Below are positions 51,336 through 61,421 of a DNA stretch of 64,000 bases, in pieces (position 1 is the first letter of the stretch; every line of letters begins with the position of its first letter). The notes beneath the pieces are model-generated. The model ran no database searches, was not told the origin of the DNA, and saw nothing but the letters and a program-made list of their open reading frames with translations. This DNA is from Stutzerimonas xanthomarina. Its GTDB lineage: Bacteria > Pseudomonadota > Gammaproteobacteria > Pseudomonadales > Pseudomonadaceae. The position numbers and the translations under genes are program-made. The stretch is from positions 1 to 64,000 of the forward strand of contig NZ_RHQM01000007.1 in NCBI RefSeq assembly GCF_003935375.1, written 5' to 3'.

Positions 51336-52100
51336 ATGAACGGCCAAAGTCACAAACCAGATGGCCATTTCCCTGGATTTCCCATGCTTACCCTGATCGC
51401 CGCATTGGTGCTGACGGCCACTCACATGCTGGCCGGTAGACTGAGCAAACTCCACCAGTTACCGCGTAGCCGCTGGCTATCCGCGGCCGGCGGCGTCGCC
51501 GTTGCTTACGTCTTCGTCCACCTGCTCCCCGAGCTGGCCGACGGGCAGAGGGTGATGGAGGATAGCGGGTTTCACCCGCTGCGCTACCTGGAGCACCATG
51601 CCTATCTGCTGGCACTGGTCGGCCTGGTCTGCTTCTACGGGCTCGAACGGCTGATCAAGCAGCACCGCGACGAGCGGCCTGAAGGTGCACCTTCCCACGC
51701 GGGCGTCTTCTGGCTGCACATAGGTGCGTTTGCCGGCTACAACGCACTGATCGGCCATATCCTCGCCAACCGTGATTCCGGCCAGGCGCTGGAACTGGTC
51801 TGGTACACCGTGGCCATGTCGCTGCACTTCATGGTCAACGATGTGGCCCTTCAGCATGATCACCAGGACCTGTTTGCCCGACGCGGCCGCTGGATCCTGG
51901 CGGGGGCAACCCTGATCGGCTGGGCGTTCGGCTCGGTCATCGAACTCTCGGAGCTGGGTGTGTCGGCCGTAACCGCCTTCATTGCCGGCGCGATCATCCT
52001 CAACGTCCTGAAGGAGGAGCTGCCGACGGAAAGGAACAGCCGATTCGGTGCATTCCTTCTCGGGTCGCTCGGCTACTCCTTCCTCCTATTGTTGATGTAG
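51336..52100 (+). CDS. ZIP-like multipass membrane protein
   Basis: The 254-residue protein has about eight membrane helices. The phrases AAGGVAVAYVFVHLLPELAD near residue 53 and SLHFMVNDVALQHDHQDLF near 168 resemble ZIP-type zinc/iron transporters, whose helices IV/V carry His-rich metal sites, though the canonical HSxPEG motif is absent. The end SRFGAFLLGSLGYSFLLLLM is hydrophobic. The start at 51336 is uncertain; an ATG at 51384 gives a protein that begins at the first helix. It converges on cusA with 6 bp between the stops. Substrate unknown. Confidence 0.65.
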   Translation: MNGQSHKPDGHFPGFPMLTLIAALVLTATHMLAGRLSKLHQLPRSRWLSAAGGVAVAYVFVHLLPELADGQRVMEDSGFHPLRYLEHHAYLLALVGLVCFYGLERLIKQHRDERPEGAPSHAGVFWLHIGAFAGYNALIGHILANRDSGQALELVWYTVAMSLHFMVNDVALQHDHQDLFARRGRWILAGATLIGWAFGSVIELSELGVSAVTAFIAGAIILNVLKEELPTERNSRFGAFLLGSLGYSFLLLLM

Positions 52101-52106
52101 CCGAGC

Positions 52107-55100
52107 CTACCGCGCCTGTGTTCCTCTCCTGGGCCTGCGCATCAAACGATAGGCGGCCGGGATGACGAACAGCGACAGCAGCGGCGCACTCAGCATGCCG
52201 CCGACCATCGGTGCCGCGATGCGGCTCATCACTTCGCTGCCGGTGCCCGCTCCCAGCAGGATCGGCAAAAGACCGGCGACAATCACTGCAACGGTCATCG
52301 CCTTCGGGCGTACCCGCTGCACCGCACCTTCGCGGATTGCTTCGCACAGCGCGGCCTCGCCGGTCAGCCCGTCGCGCTGCTGATCGACCCAGGCGTTCTT
52401 CAGATATAGCAGCATGATCACGCCGAATTCCGCAGCGACTCCCGCCAGTGCGATGAAGCCGACGCCGGTGGCCACCGACAGGTTGTAATCCATCAGATAG
52501 AGAAACCAGACGCCGCCAGTCAGCGCGAACGGCAGGGTCAGCATGATCAGCACCGCCTCATCCAGCCGGCCAAAGGTCAGGTACAACAGGAAGAAAATGA
52601 TCAGCAACGTCGCGGGCACGACCAGCTTGAGGCGCTCGTTGGCGCGCTCGAGAAACTCGAACTGTCCCGAGTAGGCCAGGCTCATGCCGGGCAACAGCTT
52701 CACCTCGGCGCTGACCGCATCGCGCAGATCGGCGACGACCGACGCGATATCCCGGCCGCGCACGTCGACGTAAACCCAACCCGCCAGCCGCGCATTCTCG
52801 CTGCGCAGCATCGGCGGACCGTCGCTTATGCGCACTCGCGCCACACTGCCCAGGGTGATCTGGCTGCCCTGCGGCGTGAGGATCGGTAGCTGCTCCAGCC
52901 GCTGGGGGGTATCGCGCCATTCACGAGGGTAGCGAACGCTGATCGGATATCGCGCAAGGCCCTCAATGGTCTCACCGACGGTTTCGCCACCGATGGCGCT
53001 GGAAACGATGGACTGCACATCGGCGATGTTCAGCCCATAGCGGGCGGCGTCCTGACGATCGATATCGATATCGACGTAACGCCCGCCGACCAGGCGCTCG
53101 GCCAGCGCCGAACTGACACCCGGCACCTTTCTGGCAACGGCCTCGACCTGCTGGCTGACACGGTCGATCTCCTCCAGATTGGCGCCGGCGATCTTCACTC
53201 CGATCGGGCTCTTGATGCCGGTGGCAAGCATGTCGATGCGATTGCGGATCGGCGGAATCCAGATATTGGTCAGGCCTGGCACCTGCACAGCCCGGTCCAG
53301 CTCGTCGATCAGCTTTTCCGGCGTCATGCCGGCACGCCACTGCTCTCGCGGTTTGAAGCGGATGGTGGTCTCGAACATCTCCAGCGGCGCCGGATCGGTC
53401 GCCGACTCGGCGCGGCCGGCCTTGCCGAACACGGTTTCGACTTCCGGAACCGTGCGGATCATGCGGTCAGTCTGTTGCAACAGCTGCGCGGCTTTCTGCG
53501 TTGACAGCCCCGGCAGCGCCGAAGGCATGTAGAGCAGATCACCCTCGTCCATCGGTGGCAGGAACTCCCCGCCCAAGCGTGACATCGGCCACAGCGTGGT
53601 AGCCAGGATCAACGCGGCTACGGCAATGGTCGATTTCGGGTGATCCAGCACCGCATTCAGCGCAGGGCGGTAGACCCGTATCAACCCGCGGTTGAGCGGA
53701 TTGCGTGACTCGTCCGGCAGCTTGCCGCGAATCCAGTAGCCCATCAGCACCGGCACAAGGGTCACCGAAAGCCCCGCCGCTGCGGCCATGGCATAGGTCT
53801 TGGTAAAGGCCAGCGGGCCGAACAAACGGCCTTCCTGGGCTTCGAGGGTGAACACCGGAATGAACGACAGGGTGATGATCAGCAGACAGAAGAACAGCGC
53901 CGGGCCGACCTCCTGCGCTGCGCTGGTCATGACCTGCCAGTGCTCGTCACCCTCCAGTGTCTTGCGGGGATTGGCGTGGCGCCAGGCCTCGGCCTTCTTG
54001 TGCGCGTTCTCGATCATCACCACCGCCGCGTCGACCATCGCACCGATGGCGATGGCAATACCGCCCAGCGACATGATGTTGGCGTTGATGCCCTGATAAC
54101 GCATCACGACGAAGGCGATCAATATGCCGATGGGCAGCGAGACGATCGCCACCAGCGAAGAGCGCAGGTGCCAGAGGAAGATGCCGCACACCAGTGCGAC
54201 GACGACGAATTCCTCCAGCAGCTTGAAGCTGAGGTTCTCCACCGCGCGGTCGATCAGCTCGCTGCGGTCGTAGGTGGTGACGATTTCGACACCCTCGGGC
54301 AGGCTGCTTTTCAGCTCTTCGAGCTTGGCGTGCACGGCGGCCAGGGTTTCCCGCGCGTTCTTGCCGCTGCGCAGGATCACCACCCCGCCGACCGTTTCCC
54401 CATCCCCGTCGAGCTCTGCGATGCCCCGACGCATTTCCGGGCCGAGCTGGATATGCGCCACATCGCCCAGCGTGACCGGCACGCCCCTGGCGCTCAACTG
54501 CAGTGGAATCTGGCGAAAATCCTCGAGCGTCTGCAGGTAGCCGGAGGCGCGGACCATGTATTCGGTTTCGGCCAATTCGAGTACTGCGCCGCCAGTTTCC
54601 TGGTTGGCCATGCCGATCGCCTCGATGACCACCGCCTGAGTGACGGCAAGGCTGGCCATCTTCAGTGGATCGAGCACGACCTGATACTGCTTGACCATGC
54701 CACCGATGGTCGCCACCTCGGCCACGTTGGGCAGCGTGATGAGTTCGTACTTGAGGAACCAGTCCTGCAGACTGCGTAGTTGCGCGAGATCGTGCGTGCC
54801 GCTGCGGTCGACCAACGCGTACTGATAGATCCAGCCGACCCCGGTAGCGTCCGGCCCGAGAGATGGCTTGGCGCTGGCGGGCAGCCGGCTCTGCACCTGA
54901 CTCAGGTACTCCAGCACCCGTGAGCGCGCCCAGTACAGATCGGTACCGTCCTCGAACAGCACATAGACGAAGCTGTCGCCGAAGAACGAATAGCCGCGCA
55001 CCGTCTTTGCCCCAGGCACCGAAAGCATGGTGGTGGTCAGTGGATAGGTCACCTGGTTCTCGACGATCTGCGGCGCTTGCCCCGGATAGGGCGTGCGGAT

Positions 55101-55244
55101 GATCACCTGCACGTCCGACAGGTCAGGCAGCGCGTCGATCGGCGTGGTACGCACTGCCCAGATGCCCACGGCAGTCATCAGCAATGTCGCCATCAGCACC
55201 AGGAACCGATTGAGGACGGACCAGCGAATCAGCGCGGCGATCAT
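52107..55244 (-). CDS. cusA: Copper/silver efflux RND transporter, CusA type
   Basis: The 1045-residue heavy-metal RND pump has the standard plan: TM1, a first periplasmic domain, helices TM2-TM6, a second periplasmic domain and TM7-12. TM4 carries [20 protein letters not shown] with the proton-relay acidic residue. Cu/Ag-type methionines are seen as [14 protein letters not shown] and [15 protein letters not shown], matching positions of the CusA metal clamp rather than zinc-type CzcA. It moves Cu(I)/Ag(I) from periplasm and cytoplasm to the outside with CusB and CusC. Its ATG overlaps the cusB stop (ATGA). Last gene of the operon. Confidence 0.93.
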   Translation of the reverse strand: MIAALIRWSVLNRFLVLMATLLMTAVGIWAVRTTPIDALPDLSDVQVIIRTPYPGQAPQIVENQVTYPLTTTMLSVPGAKTVRGYSFFGDSFVYVLFEDGTDLYWARSRVLEYLSQVQSRLPASAKPSLGPDATGVGWIYQYALVDRSGTHDLAQLRSLQDWFLKYELITLPNVAEVATIGGMVKQYQVVLDPLKMASLAVTQAVVIEAIGMANQETGGAVLELAETEYMVRASGYLQTLEDFRQIPLQLSARGVPVTLGDVAHIQLGPEMRRGIAELDGDGETVGGVVILRSGKNARETLAAVHAKLEELKSSLPEGVEIVTTYDRSELIDRAVENLSFKLLEEFVVVALVCGIFLWHLRSSLVAIVSLPIGILIAFVVMRYQGINANIMSLGGIAIAIGAMVDAAVVMIENAHKKAEAWRHANPRKTLEGDEHWQVMTSAAQEVGPALFFCLLIITLSFIPVFTLEAQEGRLFGPLAFTKTYAMAAAAGLSVTLVPVLMGYWIRGKLPDESRNPLNRGLIRVYRPALNAVLDHPKSTIAVAALILATTLWPMSRLGGEFLPPMDEGDLLYMPSALPGLSTQKAAQLLQQTDRMIRTVPEVETVFGKAGRAESATDPAPLEMFETTIRFKPREQWRAGMTPEKLIDELDRAVQVPGLTNIWIPPIRNRIDMLATGIKSPIGVKIAGANLEEIDRVSQQVEAVARKVPGVSSALAERLVGGRYVDIDIDRQDAARYGLNIADVQSIVSSAIGGETVGETIEGLARYPISVRYPREWRDTPQRLEQLPILTPQGSQITLGSVARVRISDGPPMLRSENARLAGWVYVDVRGRDIASVVADLRDAVSAEVKLLPGMSLAYSGQFEFLERANERLKLVVPATLLIIFFLLYLTFGRLDEAVLIMLTLPFALTGGVWFLYLMDYNLSVATGVGFIALAGVAAEFGVIMLLYLKNAWVDQQRDGLTGEAALCEAIREGAVQRVRPKAMTVAVIVAGLLPILLGAGTGSEVMSRIAAPMVGGMLSAPLLSLFVIPAAYRLMRRPRRGTQAR

Positions 55245-56722
55245 GGCTGCTTCTCCAGCGGCTGAATTCGCTCGACCAGCAGGCCCGCATCGGTTTCCCG
55301 AACGGCGAAACGGACCCGGTCTTCGACCTCGATGTCCTGCAGCAATGCCGCATCGGCCACCGCGAACGCCATGGTCATGCCGGGCATGCCAAGCGTGTGG
55401 AACGGGCCGTGTGCGATCTTCACGCGGGCATCGGCGAGCGCCATGACGCGGCCTTCGGCTTCATGCAGCGTCGGTGCCGGCTGAGCATGGTCGTGCTGCA
55501 CATCACTGGCCGCGGGCGTCGCGACGATGCCGCGCAGGCTGGCTTCGGAGTCCAGCAGGAACTGGCCGGACGCAACCACCTGCTGACCTTCCTCCAGGCC
55601 GCGGAGGATGACAGTCTGGCTGCCGCTCTCCCGCCCGGTCTCGACTTCCACCGGACGATAGCGGCCGCCGGGCTCGGCCAGCATCACCAGGCTGCGACGC
55701 CCGGTTCGAATGACCGCCTCGCCGGGAATCAGCAGAACCGACGCATCGTCGCCACCGGCCAGGCTGGCCTGAGCCGTCAGCCCGGGCCGCAGCAGTCCGT
55801 CCGGATTGGGCAGCTCTACCCGCACACGCAGGGTACGGCTTGCAGCATTGGCTTCCGGCAGCACCGCGGTGATCTCACCCTCGATGAGCTGGCCCGGCAG
55901 CGCCGGCAGCCGCGCAGTGGCGCGCTGGCCGACGCGGATACCCTGGCTCTGCGCCTCTGGCACCGCCACTTCCAGCCAGACGCTGTCCAGCCCATTGATC
56001 CGCGCGAGCGGCGCACCGGCCGCAAGCGTCATCCCTTCGCGAACATCCAGCTCCTGCAGTACGCCGCCGATCGGGGTGGAAATGGTAATGGACGCGTTGA
56101 CCTTGCCACTGCGCTCGAGCTGGCTGATGGTCGATGCCGGCATGCCGGCCAGACGCAGGCGCTGCCGTGCGGCCGCCAGCAGCGCTGGTTCGCCGATTCG
56201 CCGCAGGGCCAGGTATTCCTCCTGAGCGGCCGACCACTCGGGAATCAACAGGTCGGCCAGCGCTGCGCCCTTGTCCAGCACATCGCCAGGCGCATGCCGA
56301 TAGACGCGCTCGACGAACCCGCCGGCTCGAGCCTGAACCAGCGCGACATCACGCGCGTTGTATTCGAGCACGCCGACCGCTTCGGTCACATTCACCAGCT
56401 GTCCGCGGCTGACGGTTGCCAGGCGAATACCAAGGTTCTGCGTGATGCCGGCATCGATACTGATGGTGGCGACATCGCCGTCCTCATTGGCGTAGCGCGG
56501 CACCAGGTCCATATCCATGAACGGTGACTTGCCGGGCTTTTCGAAACGGTGCTGCGGCACCATCGGGTCGTACCAGTACAGCACCTGGGCGTCACTCTCG
56601 ACCGCGGATGCGACTGGTTCGGAAACCTGGTCATCAGAGCTGGCCAGCCAGTAGCCGGCACCCGCGCCGATCAGCGCCGTCACACCGGCCAGGGTGACGC
56701 TTGCGAGAACATTCCGGCTCAT
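55241..56722 (-). CDS. cusB: CusB periplasmic adaptor fused to a CusF-like metal-binding tail
   Basis: The 493-residue protein has an N-terminal membrane anchor ([20 protein letters not shown]), a heavy-metal-binding segment with [20 protein letters not shown] and MDMDLVPRY, then the hairpin, lipoyl and beta-barrel parts of an RND adaptor ([40 protein letters not shown]). After about residue 415 comes a separate CusF-like domain with [20 protein letters not shown] and [18 protein letters not shown], where Met/Trp/His-type ligands bind copper or silver. In E. coli CusF is a separate chaperone. GGAGAAG precedes the ATG at 56722; both ends overlap neighbours. Confidence 0.9.
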   Translation of the reverse strand: MSRNVLASVTLAGVTALIGAGAGYWLASSDDQVSEPVASAVESDAQVLYWYDPMVPQHRFEKPGKSPFMDMDLVPRYANEDGDVATISIDAGITQNLGIRLATVSRGQLVNVTEAVGVLEYNARDVALVQARAGGFVERVYRHAPGDVLDKGAALADLLIPEWSAAQEEYLALRRIGEPALLAAARQRLRLAGMPASTISQLERSGKVNASITISTPIGGVLQELDVREGMTLAAGAPLARINGLDSVWLEVAVPEAQSQGIRVGQRATARLPALPGQLIEGEITAVLPEANAASRTLRVRVELPNPDGLLRPGLTAQASLAGGDDASVLLIPGEAVIRTGRRSLVMLAEPGGRYRPVEVETGRESGSQTVILRGLEEGQQVVASGQFLLDSEASLRGIVATPAASDVQHDHAQPAPTLHEAEGRVMALADARVKIAHGPFHTLGMPGMTMAFAVADAALLQDIEVEDRVRFAVRETDAGLLVERIQPLEKQP

Positions 56723-57972
56723 CTGGCTTCTCCGTAAGCGAAGTGCAGGCGCGCAGCCGCGATGGCTACCAGCCCCTGCAGGTCGATGTGTTCAAGGCGG
56801 GTCTCGATCAGTTCGTTGCGCGCTGTCAGCACCGCTTCCAGTTCGCTGATCCCGGCGCGATAGCCGGCCATCGCCAGCTCCACCTTTTCCTCTCCCAGCG
56901 GCAGCAGCACCTCTGCGCTGCGTTCAAGTGCGCGCTGCAAGCGATCCAGCTCGGCCAGCTCGACGTCCAGCCGCTCCACGAATTCGCGCGTCATGGCTTC
57001 GCGTTCGGCTTCCAGTTGTTCAAGCTCGGCGTAGCGGGCGGCGATCCGCGGGTTCTGCCGCGAGCGCTGAAACACCGGCAGGTCGAAACTGAACTGCAGG
57101 TTGACCATGTCGCCGTACTCGCGACCGCGCTTGAGGTAACTGACCTCCCAGCTCCAGTCGACCTGTTTCTCGGCGGTCGCCTCACGGATGCGTGCCTGCG
57201 CCACCTGGGTCATCGGCGCATAGGCGGTCAGTCGCGGGTGCTGGCCGACCCGCTGCGCCAGTTGTTCAGGGGCAATCGCCCAGCGCGGCGGTTCGCCGAA
57301 CAGCGGTCGATTGCCATCGCTGCCAACCCAGCGCACCAGCGCCGCGCGTGCCTGGCGGCGCTGCTGCTCCAGTTCGTCCTGGCGATCAGCCAGTAACGCC
57401 GCCTGTTGCTTCGCCGCGACGCTGTCGGTCAGCTGCCCTCGCCCGCCGGCGATACGCGCCCGAATTGCTTCGGCGAGCAGGCGGTTCTCCTCGAACAACT
57501 GGTCGAACAGCTGGATCTTGCGTTCCACCGCGTGGGTGGCGATCCACGCCTGGGCAGTCGCCAGACGCACCCTGAGGGCTTCCACCTCGCGAGAGGCACC
57601 TGCGCGCTGGACAGACGCCTGTGCCGCATCGCTGCGTGCCTTGCGCTTGTCGCGGTTCGGAACTTCCTGCATGAGGCCAACCATGCGCATGGTCATGCCG
57701 TCCTCATCGAGGCTCCAGCGCTCGGCTCCCTCAATCGGCACGTTCTGCAGGCCCAGCAGCAGTTTCGGGTCGGGCAGCTCGCCCGCAGCGACGGCTTCGC
57801 TACGCGCGGCTTGCAGCCTCGATGCCTCGGCACGTAGCGACGGCGCCTGCTGTTGCGCGAGGCTCAGGGCATCGTCGAATGTCAGCCCGGTGGCTGCGCC
57901 GGGCAGGCCGAACGCGGCGAAAAAAACCACGCCCGCGAACGGCCGGTATTTCCCTATCAATCGGGAGATCAT
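56719..57972 (-). CDS. cusC: TolC-family outer-membrane efflux protein, CusC type
   Basis: The 417-residue protein has a signal peptide (VVFFAAFGLPGAATG) and two outer-membrane-factor repeats of long helices, including TFDDALSLAQQQAPSLRAEA, ASRLQAARSEAVAAGELPDP and YRAGISELEAVLTARNELIE. It forms the trimeric duct for the CusBA pump. GAGGAATCC precedes the ATG at 57972; the frame opens further to 58011 without a better start. It lacks the Cys lipid-anchor seen in some relatives. First gene of the operon, with the small His/Met protein 90 bp upstream on the same strand. Confidence 0.9.
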   Translation of the reverse strand: MISRLIGKYRPFAGVVFFAAFGLPGAATGLTFDDALSLAQQQAPSLRAEASRLQAARSEAVAAGELPDPKLLLGLQNVPIEGAERWSLDEDGMTMRMVGLMQEVPNRDKRKARSDAAQASVQRAGASREVEALRVRLATAQAWIATHAVERKIQLFDQLFEENRLLAEAIRARIAGGRGQLTDSVAAKQQAALLADRQDELEQQRRQARAALVRWVGSDGNRPLFGEPPRWAIAPEQLAQRVGQHPRLTAYAPMTQVAQARIREATAEKQVDWSWEVSYLKRGREYGDMVNLQFSFDLPVFQRSRQNPRIAARYAELEQLEAEREAMTREFVERLDVELAELDRLQRALERSAEVLLPLGEEKVELAMAGYRAGISELEAVLTARNELIETRLEHIDLQGLVAIAAARLHFAYGEAR

Positions 57973-58063
57973 GGATTGGATTCCTCGGTTTCCTGCATAC
58001 CGCAACGGCATGCCTACAGCGCCTCAACGCATGAGCGTGGGGCGAGTCAGGTCAGCGATGGAA

Positions 58064-58408
58064 TCAGTAACGCGGAGGGCGCCAGACGTCGGCGTTGGAG
58101 CGGGCGGGAAAGAACTCGGGGTAATGAACTGCGAGTTGCGGCAGCGAGGCGGTCAGATGCGGCTGCGCTATGCCCGCTTGCAACATGCTGCCGGTCTTGC
58201 ACTGGTGGCCGCTTTCACACAGTGGATTGCCCTCGTGCGAATGCGCATCCTCTTCCTGAGCTTCAGCCTGGTGTGCGAGATGCCCCGAGCTCTCCATGTC
58301 GCTTTGCATCTGGCACGGTTCTGCGCTCTGTTCGAGCGCAGCCATGCTGCTCACGGGGAGCGCGAGGCTGATCAACAGGACGAGTAGCAGACGCAGATGG
58401 GCTTTCAT
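58064..58408 (-). CDS. Small exported His/Met-rich protein upstream of cusCBA
   Basis: The 114-residue protein has a signal peptide (LLLVLLISLALPVSSMAAL) and a mature part rich in His, Met, Glu and Cys: EPCQMQSDMESSGHLAHQAE, EDAHSHEGNPLCESGHQCKT. This suggests periplasmic copper or silver binding. The C-terminus (RSNADVWRPPRY) is conserved in related small proteins near cus/cop operons, by recollection. It is about 90 bp upstream of cusC and probably co-transcribed. A dedicated copper chaperone or buffering role is inferred. Confidence 0.7.
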   Translation of the reverse strand: MKAHLRLLLVLLISLALPVSSMAALEQSAEPCQMQSDMESSGHLAHQAEAQEEDAHSHEGNPLCESGHQCKTGSMLQAGIAQPHLTASLPQLAVHYPEFFPARSNADVWRPPRY

Positions 58409-58459
58409 GGAGAAGAGTCTAGCCGAGCCGGCGCCCGGTAAAACTTGATCCAGATCGTG

Positions 58460-60160
58460 TCAGCCCGAATCCTGTCCGCCGCCATTGCCATTGCCGGCGA
58501 GCAGATGGCTGAGCACCGAACGCATCTTGCCGGGCTTGACCGGTTTGTTCAGCACCGGCACGCCGCAGCCCTGCAGCTGCTGGCGGCACTGGTCGCTGCG
58601 ATCGGCAGTGATCATCACCACCGGCAGCGCCTGGTTGAAACGTCCTCGCACCGCGAGCACGACGTCCCAGCCGGTCAGCCCGTGATCCAGGTGGTAATCG
58701 GCGAGGATCGCGTCCGGCGCGACTCCATCCAGCGCCGTCATTGCGCTTTGCTCATCGATGGCAGTCACCACCGTGCAGCCCCACTGTTCGAGCAAGGCAG
58801 CCATGCTCAGCAGGATGCTCTCCTCGTTGTCGATTACCAGCAGGCGCCGCCCAGGCAACGGATCGCCCAGCTGCGGCACGACTGCCGGAGCCGCAACCCG
58901 CTCGCGGGGCATCGCTTCGGCCAGCGGCACGTCGATGCTGAACACCGAACCACGTCCCGGTTTCGAGCGCACCAGCACTTGGTAGCCGAGCATGCTGGCG
59001 ATACGATCGACGATGGCCAGTCCCAGCCCTACTCCACTGCGTTTCGCGGATCGACCGATCCCGAGCTGGTTGAATTCGAGAAAGATCGACTGCAGCTCCT
59101 CCTCAGGGATGCCCCGGCCGGTGTCCCAGACCTCGATACGCAGCGCCCCGGCGCGCATGCGCGCCCCTACCAGCACGCAGCCCTGATCGGTATAACGGCA
59201 GGCATTGCTGAGGAAATTTCGCAGAATGCGCGTCAACAGGCGGAAATCGGTCTTGATAGCAACTCGCGGGATGTAGTGCTTCAACTGCAACCCTGCGGCA
59301 GCAGCGACCGACTGGAACTCCGACACCAGCGGCAGCAGGACATCGTCCAGCGAATAGATATCGATATCCGGTTTGATCGCGGCCTGATCGAGCTTGGAGA
59401 TGTCGAGCAGATCGGTCAGCAGGTCTTCGGCGCCTTCCAGGGCCTGGTGGGCCCGCTCGACCAGATGCAACTCGTTCTGCGGCAGTTTGCGTTCGCGCAA
59501 GGTCGAGATCAGCAGGCGCGCGGCGTTGAGCGGCTGCAGCAGGTCGTGGCTGGCTGCGGCGAGGTACTTGTCCTTGCTCAGGTTGGCGGCTTCCGCCGCA
59601 TCGCGGGCTTCACGCAGTTCACAGGTGCGCTCGGCGACGCGCTGCTCGAGCTCTTCGTTGAGCTGCAACAGGCGCAACTGCGCCAGTTTGCGCTCGGTCA
59701 CGTCGGCGACAAAGCCCTCCACCAGTCCGTCTTCGTCCGGCTTGAGCAGCAGGTTCATGATCACGTAGATGGCGCTGCCGTCCTTGCGGCGCAGGCGCGT
59801 CTCGTAGCCGAACAAGCCATGCTGCTGGCTCAGGATATGGCGGATCTGCCGAAGCTCCTCCTCACCGCCGATGAATAGATGATGGGACAGATCGGTCAGC
59901 GCCCACAGCGCCTCTTCTGGGGTGTCGTAATTGAGCATGCGCGCCAAGGCGGGGTTGGCGGCCCGAATACCTTCGTGGATGCTGGCCTGGAAGATGCCGT
60001 GCACAGCATGCTCGAACAGCCATTTGTAGCGATTGCGCTCCCCTTCCAGCTCTTCCAGGCGCGCCACCAGTTCAGGGTAGTGACTCTTGCGTGCGGAATG
60101 GCTGCCGAAGCCGAGCAGTTGCGCCAGGGCCTGATGCTGGTCATCAGAGGGCTTCGGCAT
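58460..60160 (-). CDS. ercS: ErcS-type hybrid sensor histidine kinase
   Basis: The 566-residue cytoplasmic kinase has a PAS domain (WLFEHAVHGIFQASIHEGIR onward, residues about 45-160), a coiled coil, a HisKA domain with YLAAASHDLLQPLNAARLLI (phospho-His near 203), an ATPase domain with FLSNACRYTDQGCVLVGARM and GVGLGLAIVDRIASMLGYQV, and a C-terminal receiver with ILADYHLDHGLTGWDVV for Asp relay. No membrane segment is visible. In P. aeruginosa ercS lies next to ercA and controls ethanol oxidation with PQQ. It overlaps the ercA gene's end by 17 bp. Confidence 0.85.
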   Translation of the reverse strand: MPKPSDDQHQALAQLLGFGSHSARKSHYPELVARLEELEGERNRYKWLFEHAVHGIFQASIHEGIRAANPALARMLNYDTPEEALWALTDLSHHLFIGGEEELRQIRHILSQQHGLFGYETRLRRKDGSAIYVIMNLLLKPDEDGLVEGFVADVTERKLAQLRLLQLNEELEQRVAERTCELREARDAAEAANLSKDKYLAAASHDLLQPLNAARLLISTLRERKLPQNELHLVERAHQALEGAEDLLTDLLDISKLDQAAIKPDIDIYSLDDVLLPLVSEFQSVAAAAGLQLKHYIPRVAIKTDFRLLTRILRNFLSNACRYTDQGCVLVGARMRAGALRIEVWDTGRGIPEEELQSIFLEFNQLGIGRSAKRSGVGLGLAIVDRIASMLGYQVLVRSKPGRGSVFSIDVPLAEAMPRERVAAPAVVPQLGDPLPGRRLLVIDNEESILLSMAALLEQWGCTVVTAIDEQSAMTALDGVAPDAILADYHLDHGLTGWDVVLAVRGRFNQALPVVMITADRSDQCRQQLQGCGVPVLNKPVKPGKMRSVLSHLLAGNGNGGGQDSG

Positions 60161-61307
60161 AGACGACCTCGACGTCCCGCTGCGTCGACGAGCGTGGATT
60201 GGTCAGGATGCAGGGGTCCTGCATCGCATGTTGCGAGAGGAACGGAATATCGGAAAGGTTCACCCCGTGCAGGCTGAGCGTTTCGCGGAAGCCGATCTGC
60301 TGCTTGAGATCAATCAGATGCTGCACCAAGCGCTCGCGAACCTGACGGTGATTCAGCCCGCGCGAATCGATGCCCAACGTTTCAGCGACCTTGCGATAGC
60401 GGTCCGGCGAGGCGTCGTAATTGAATGCGACGACATGTTCGACCAGCACGGCGTTGCAAACGCCATGGGGCAGATCGAGATAGCCGCCGAGGCTGTGGGA
60501 CATGGCATGCACCGCACCGAGGATCGCGTTGGAGAAGGCCAGCCCGGCCTGCATGCTACCGAGCATGATCTGCTCGCGCAGCGCGATATCCGCCGGATTG
60601 GCGATCATCTGCGCAAGATTGCCGTTGATCAGTCGCATCGCTTCCAGCGCGTGCGGGTCGGTCAGCGGCCCATGGCCAGTCGACACGAATGCCTCGATCG
60701 CATGCACCAGCGCATCGATGCCGGTACAGGCGGAAAGGAACGGGTCCATGCTCAGCGTGGTTTCCGGGTCGATCAGCGAGACGTCCGGCACCGCCGCCTT
60801 GCTGACGATGGAGAACTTCATCCGCTCTTCCTGGTTGGAAATGATCACGAACTGCGAAACATCCGCCGAGGTCCCGGCAGTCGTTGGAATCAGGATCAGC
60901 GGTGGGCTGGGCACGCGCAGCGTATCCACCCCTTCGAATTCATAGATATGGCGCCCATGCGCCGCGACGATGCCGATGCCCTTCGCGCAGTCCATCGGGC
61001 TGCCACCGCCTACCGCGACGATCACGTTGCAGCCTTCGCTGCGATACAGCTCGGCGCCGAGCATCACCTCTTCGCAGCGAGGATTTGGGGAAACGCCAGT
61101 GAACAGGCAGTGCTCAATATTCTGCCGATCAAGGCTTGCCTGCACGTCCGCCACCCAGCCAGCCTTGACGACGCCTGGGTCAGACACCACCAGCACCTTT
61201 CGCGCACCAAAGTTGGCGGCGCAGGTGCCGACACTATGGCGGCAGCCCGCCCCAAAGATGATTTCCGGGGAGACGAATTTGCGCTGGAGGCTGATATTCG
61301 GGCTCAT
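60144..61307 (-). CDS. ercA: Iron-containing alcohol dehydrogenase ErcA
   Basis: The 387-residue enzyme has the iron-dependent dehydrogenase fold: FVSPEIIFGAGCRHSVGTCA, the NAD-binding VIVAVGGGSPMDCAKGIGIV, IPTTAGTSADVSQFVIISNQ, and the metal site with HAIEAFVSTGHGPLTDPHAL (the first His) plus HAMSHSLGGYLDLPHGVCNA (two further His ligands). ErcA affects regulation of ethanol oxidation in Pseudomonas. The ATG at 61307 fits family length; the frame is open to 61373 with residues unlike the family. It lies between ercS and pqqH on the same strand. Confidence 0.9.
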   Translation of the reverse strand: MSPNISLQRKFVSPEIIFGAGCRHSVGTCAANFGARKVLVVSDPGVVKAGWVADVQASLDRQNIEHCLFTGVSPNPRCEEVMLGAELYRSEGCNVIVAVGGGSPMDCAKGIGIVAAHGRHIYEFEGVDTLRVPSPPLILIPTTAGTSADVSQFVIISNQEERMKFSIVSKAAVPDVSLIDPETTLSMDPFLSACTGIDALVHAIEAFVSTGHGPLTDPHALEAMRLINGNLAQMIANPADIALREQIMLGSMQAGLAFSNAILGAVHAMSHSLGGYLDLPHGVCNAVLVEHVVAFNYDASPDRYRKVAETLGIDSRGLNHRQVRERLVQHLIDLKQQIGFRETLSLHGVNLSDIPFLSQHAMQDPCILTNPRSSTQRDVEVVYAEAL

Positions 61308-61421
61308 GACTGCGGCCTTTTTTATTTTTTGTAACAACGGGCGCAAGCCTACTGCATTGCTCGGGTAAAGCAATGCGCCTAATGCTAATGGATGGCGCGT
61401 TTTCGGGCGTGGCGGGACGGC

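Noticed and set aside
53940-54779. Long frame antisense to cusA
   Set aside because: Typical shadow frame in GC-rich DNA; composition is His/Asp-rich without family resemblance, and cusA is unambiguous.
55397-56527. 376-residue frame antisense to cusB
   Set aside because: Another GC-rich shadow frame; the coding strand carries clear adaptor and CusF-like motifs.
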